Shown in pieces: positions 4,996 through 7,265 of a DNA stretch of 7,265 bases (position 1 is its first letter; every line of letters starts with the position of its first letter). Position numbers and translations under genes: made by a program. Location of the stretch: assembly GCA_947165405.1 (NCBI GenBank), contig CAMVAG010000112.1, forward strand, positions 1 to 7,265. Direction: 5' to 3'. Under the pieces are notes generated by a model. The model did no database searches and was not told the origin of the DNA. It was given only the letters and a program-made list of their open reading frames with translations. This stretch comes from an uncultured Selenomonadales bacterium (GTDB taxonomy: Bacteria > Bacillota > Negativicutes > Selenomonadales > Selenomonadaceae).

Positions 4996-5763
4996 TTAAG
5001 TGTCGCTTCTGTGCGGGAGCCACTCAACTTGTATTTTAATTTCGTCGCCGGCTTTGGCTTCCATATTGTGAATATAAGGTTTGTCATGCCAAGCGGGAGT
5101 GAGCGTGTCGAAGATAACCTGCTCGTTTAAGATAAGCTTTGTGTAGTCAATCCAATAGGGAATACGCTTAGATTTATCTTCAGGTTTGCGAGTATCTGTT
5201 CCCCTAAGTTTTAACGTGCACTTTCCGCTTGAGGTTGCTTTGGCGACGATTTCCAAATTGCCGAAATAAGAGTGAATCACATAGCCGATACCATTTTTAT
5301 TTAACCAAGCGGGCTTTTCTAACTTGGCTTTGTCGTCAGAGACGGATACGATTTGAAAATCGTCAGTGCCTTCTGTCATCAACTTAATGTCTAACCTTGC
5401 AGTAAAATAGTTTTTGAATTTATTGATTGCCTTTGCGTCATATTCGTCGGGAATTTTGCAAAAATCTTGCTCAAGGAAACGTTCCACGTTCCGATAAAGC
5501 GAGTGCTTGCTTTGACTAATCTCAACGTCCTCCAAAACTTTCGTGACCCCGACAATTGCGTACATTCGCCTGCTGCGGCTTACACTATAGGGATGGGTAT
5601 CATAAAAAGACGCGGCGTAGTGATAGAGCTCCTCGTCAAAATACTCGGTAAACAATCCGTAAGTTCTGCTCGATTCAAATGTTGCCTTCAAGCAAGCTGC
5701 GGGCAAATCGCTCGGAATACCGCGATTGTTCCTGCCTTTTTTGATAATTTTCTCGGCTTGCAA
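4996..5763 (-). CDS. C-terminal segment of the PP-loop gene
   Basis: The meaningful frame begins at the G8 tract near 5790 (G-S-F-S-L-Q-P-R-D-L-Q-A-E-K); the TTG at 5763 is only the first nominal start. The first about 110 residues finish the synthetase domain (F-D-E-E-L-Y-H-Y-A-A-S-F, S-R-S-R-R-M-Y-A-I). The last about 100 form a separate beta-rich domain: G-Y-V-I-H-S-Y-F-G-N-L-E-I, T-L-K-L-R-G-T-D-T-R, I-P-Y-W-I-D-Y-T-K-L, and W-H-D-K-P-Y-I-H. From memory, similar tails occur on enzymes and glycosyltransferases of capsule and surface-polysaccharide loci in Gram-negative bacteria; this I could not check. The gene ends at the TAA at 4998-4996, facing the shared terminator. Confidence 0.6.
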   Translation of the reverse strand: MQAEKIIKKGRNNRGIPSDLPAACLKATFESSRTYGLFTEYFDEELYHYAASFYDTHPYSVSRSRRMYAIVGVTKVLEDVEISQSKHSLYRNVERFLEQDFCKIPDEYDAKAINKFKNYFTARLDIKLMTEGTDDFQIVSVSDDKAKLEKPAWLNKNGIGYVIHSYFGNLEIVAKATSSGKCTLKLRGTDTRKPEDKSKRIPYWIDYTKLILNEQVIFDTLTPAWHDKPYIHNMEAKAGDEIKIQVEWLPHRSDT

Positions 5764-6743
5764 GTCACGCGGCTGTAAAGAGAAGCTGCCCCCCCCGATA
5801 TATTTTCTTTATCTTTTTTAACAAGCGGAAAACGTTCGTTAATTTCCCGAGCATGCGGTATAAGGTTTTCAAGGTCAATGGGGTCATGAAATTTATCAAA
5901 GCGAACATTCAATAAATCGGGCGCATATCTGGTAAACAACAATATCATCAATAAATTGTAATCAGGACATTTTGAAGATTTAAGTTGCAGAGTCTGCATT
6001 TCGGGGTCATAAGCGGGAACAATCATTATTACATTTTTCAAATAATCAGTTAAAGCTGCTTTGCCGCAATGGTTTCTGCTTCTTGTTTCATGATACAGAT
6101 ATTGCGGAATTTCTACAGAATTCGGATCCTCAATCCGGAATTTATCGCAAACAGTGTCAAAAATTGATTTAATCATGGTTTGTATTGAATGATTTAATTC
6201 TTTGGCTAAAGCAGCGGAAGAATAATTTCTGATTGGTGCACATGCTCTGGCTATAAATCTTTGAGGCGGCATATGCCAAGTTTCGCGGAATACTTCGCCG
6301 GAAACCCCTGTGAGAGCATAAGTCTTGTCTATACCTTTTTTGCTGGAATGGCTTGGCAAATTACGTGCGGTCTGCTGGGAATATAAATCGCAATTCCATG
6401 TATCTTGCAAACTGTAGCACAGATATTGAGGCGTCGGGAGCGGGTTATTCAATTTAAAACCGTAATGTTCGGCAATTTCAGAGGCGATAGCGTAATCTTC
6501 TATGATAACGGGATTTGTATCGTGCTGTTTGGAATTGATTCGTATCTGATTTAAATCTATCCCTGAATTTAATAAAGGCACAAAATGAATCCGAGTATCG
6601 AAGCCGCCTGTCAGATCTGCCGAGATACGATTTGTACGTTGAGCCAGATTACGAAACAGATTTCCCCCAAAACTCAACCCAACGATCCAAAATCTTGATA
6701 CCTCTTTCCGAATCCAAGGGGACACTGTGTTCTTTGTAATCAA
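5688..6743 (-). CDS. PP-loop synthetase segment in the shifted middle frame
   Basis: The open frame is 351 codons, but the part fitting the full protein runs from about 6665 to 5790. The key motif is I-S-A-D-L-T-G-G-F-D-T-R (about 6632-6597), a variant of the S-G-G-x-D-S ATP-pyrophosphatase loop that adenylates a carboxylate in asparagine synthetases and related amide-forming enzymes. L-T-G-V-S-G-E-V-F-R-E-T-W (about 6317-6279) is the second conserved glycine/Glu/Arg motif of this fold. The nominal ATG at 6743 lies inside the overlap with the first segment, has no convincing ribosome site, and is unlikely to be a real start. The region looks more A/T-rich than the dha operon, in keeping with acquisition by transfer (inference). 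Confidence 0.6.
   Translation of the reverse strand: MITKNTVSPWIRKEVSRFWIVGLSFGGNLFRNLAQRTNRISADLTGGFDTRIHFVPLLNSGIDLNQIRINSKQHDTNPVIIEDYAIASEIAEHYGFKLNNPLPTPQYLCYSLQDTWNCDLYSQQTARNLPSHSSKKGIDKTYALTGVSGEVFRETWHMPPQRFIARACAPIRNYSSAALAKELNHSIQTMIKSIFDTVCDKFRIEDPNSVEIPQYLYHETRSRNHCGKAALTDYLKNVIMIVPAYDPEMQTLQLKSSKCPDYNLLMILLFTRYAPDLLNVRFDKFHDPIDLENLIPHAREINERFPLVKKDKENISGGAASLYSRVTCKPRKLSKKAGTIAVFRAICPQLA
5789..5796. repeat. C8/G8 homopolymer at the second frameshift
   Basis: Eight C on the plus strand, read as eight G in the coding direction. It is the longest G/C homopolymer in the window and lies exactly where the reading frame changes. One more G, or two fewer, restores the frame, which is the behaviour expected of a slipped-strand contingency tract. 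Confidence 0.8.
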
Positions 6744-7265
6744 TCAGCTCAATCTCAAGATTTTTTTTTAAAATATCTGCATGTATAACCGCATTTCGAG
6801 CAACAAATTGAATTTCATTGACAGCGGTTTGTGAATAGGATTGAACTGCTACGAATTCAACCATCAAATAATGGCAATAATCGCGGTTGACTGTCAGCGG
6901 GTAGCGATACTTGACATGGTCGAGCAGGCGGAAGAAAGAATTGCTCAACGCAAAATAATCGCCGTGACGAAAAAGGTAAATGCCCCAGCAACCGTTTATA
7001 TCCTGTTTTATGGTAATCTTGCCGTTCTTGACTTCCACGTAAACATAACAACCGCGCCCGTCCAAATTTTTAGCAGCCTCTTCGGTCAGATTGTCTTCTT
7101 CGTAAATGCCCGTCGCTTGAATCGAATAGCCGTAAAGCCGCGTTTGAATTGTGTGAAGGTTGTCAGAATCGATAAGGAAAAATTCTTTCTCCACGTCGAA
7201 ATAGTTGACGCTGTTCTTTTCAAGTTCCGAAATTTGTTTCAAAAGTTTCTTGTGCTCTTCAACGT
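6649..7265 (-). CDS. N-terminal segment of the PP-loop gene (5' end outside window)
   Basis: The frame is open from the right edge (V-E-E-H-K-K-L-L-K-Q-I upstream of the TTG at 7242), so the true start lies beyond the window; the first about 20 residues look like the end of a short coiled coil. It then shows the beta domain typical of the N-terminal half of asparagine-synthase relatives: D-G-R-G-C-Y-V-Y-V, D-I-N-G-C-W-G-I-Y-L-F and G-D-Y-F-A-L-S-N-S-F-F-R-L-L. No N-terminal catalytic cysteine of a class II glutaminase is visible in the part present, and the domain order suggests a non-glutaminase version. The meaningful part ends near 6668 at the G5 run; about six further residues lead to a TAA at 6649. 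Confidence 0.65.
   Translation of the reverse strand, partial: VEEHKKLLKQISELEKNSVNYFDVEKEFFLIDSDNLHTIQTRLYGYSIQATGIYEEDNLTEEAAKNLDGRGCYVYVEVKNGKITIKQDINGCWGIYLFRHGDYFALSNSFFRLLDHVKYRYPLTVNRDYCHYLMVEFVAVQSYSQTAVNEIQFVARNAVIHADILKKNLEIELIDYKEHSVPLDSERGIKILDRWVEFWGKSVS
6664..6668. repeat. C5/G5 homopolymer at the first frameshift
   Basis: Five C on the plus strand. Reading four instead of five joins the N-terminal and PP-loop segments cleanly. The tract is short for a true contingency repeat, so a fixed mutation or sequencing error is as likely as programmed slippage. Confidence 0.65.

Larger units (their letters stand above)
4996..7265 (-). pseudogene. Asparagine-synthase-like (PP-loop) gene split by two frameshifts; phase-variable or decayed
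   Basis: Three overlapping minus-strand frames together give one continuous protein of about 750 residues, still open at the right edge: an N-terminal beta domain, a PP-loop synthetase domain with T-G-G-F-D-T-R, and an extra C-terminal beta domain. The first break is at a G5 run (plus C5 at 6664-6668); reading G4 would give E-F-W-G-N-L-F-R-N-L without interruption. The second break is at a G8 run (plus C8 at 5789-5796); G9 or G6 would join N-I-S-G-G to S-F-S-L-Q-P-R. The two shifts are opposite in sense, so the first and last segments share a frame. As written, translation stops at 6649, before the PP-loop. Poly-G tracts that slip in length are classic phase-variation switches. Gene decay or homopolymer sequencing error are the alternatives. 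Confidence 0.75.

Noticed and set aside
5467..5778. 103-codon plus-strand frame opposite the PP-loop gene
   Set aside because: No ribosome site or family resemblance; overlaps the coding segment on the other strand.

Overview
The window looks like chromosomal DNA of an anaerobic bacterium. A Negativicutes/Selenomonadales-type Firmicute is my best guess, from the combination of a three-gene PTS-dependent dihydroxyacetone kinase operon, a TatD-associated-type radical SAM protein, strong Shine-Dalgarno sites and the mixed GC-rich/poly-A-T texture. The taxonomic call is an inference and is tentative.

Layout. At the left edge is the 3' part of a peptidase U32 family gene (+). It carries an imperfect palindromic array of heptanucleotides in frame, and a second heptamer run near its 3' end. 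Next comes an exported alpha/beta hydrolase (+) with a cysteine at the nucleophile position. It converges on a radical SAM gene (-), and the two stop codons overlap within one TTAA. The 298-nt region 2629-2926 is densely regulatory. On the minus strand, ahead of the radical SAM gene, lie a promoter and a roughly 122-nt structured RNA whose two ends resemble a cobalamin riboswitch, while its middle does not. Back to back with that promoter is a plus-strand promoter for the dha operon. A perfect 10-bp palindrome separates the two -35 boxes, and an 11-bp inverted repeat straddles the dhaK -10 box.

The operon dhaK-dhaL-dhaM (2927-4937, +) encodes a complete phosphoenolpyruvate-dependent dihydroxyacetone kinase. 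DhaK binds the substrate covalently, DhaL carries ADP/ATP, and DhaM relays phosphate from the general PTS proteins. A terminator that can work in both directions follows it.

The right third (4996-7265, -) is one long gene for an asparagine-synthase-like (PP-loop) protein with an extra C-terminal domain of the kind I associate from memory with surface-polysaccharide loci. It is split into three reading frames by two shifts, both lying exactly at G homopolymers on the coding strand (G5 and G8). The two shifts compensate each other, so the outer segments share a frame. The G8 tract makes it a candidate phase-variable gene; decay or sequencing error are the alternatives. Its 5' end lies beyond the window.

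Most worth following up: the cobalamin-riboswitch-like RNA with an atypical core upstream of a radical SAM gene, and the poly-G-interrupted PP-loop gene.
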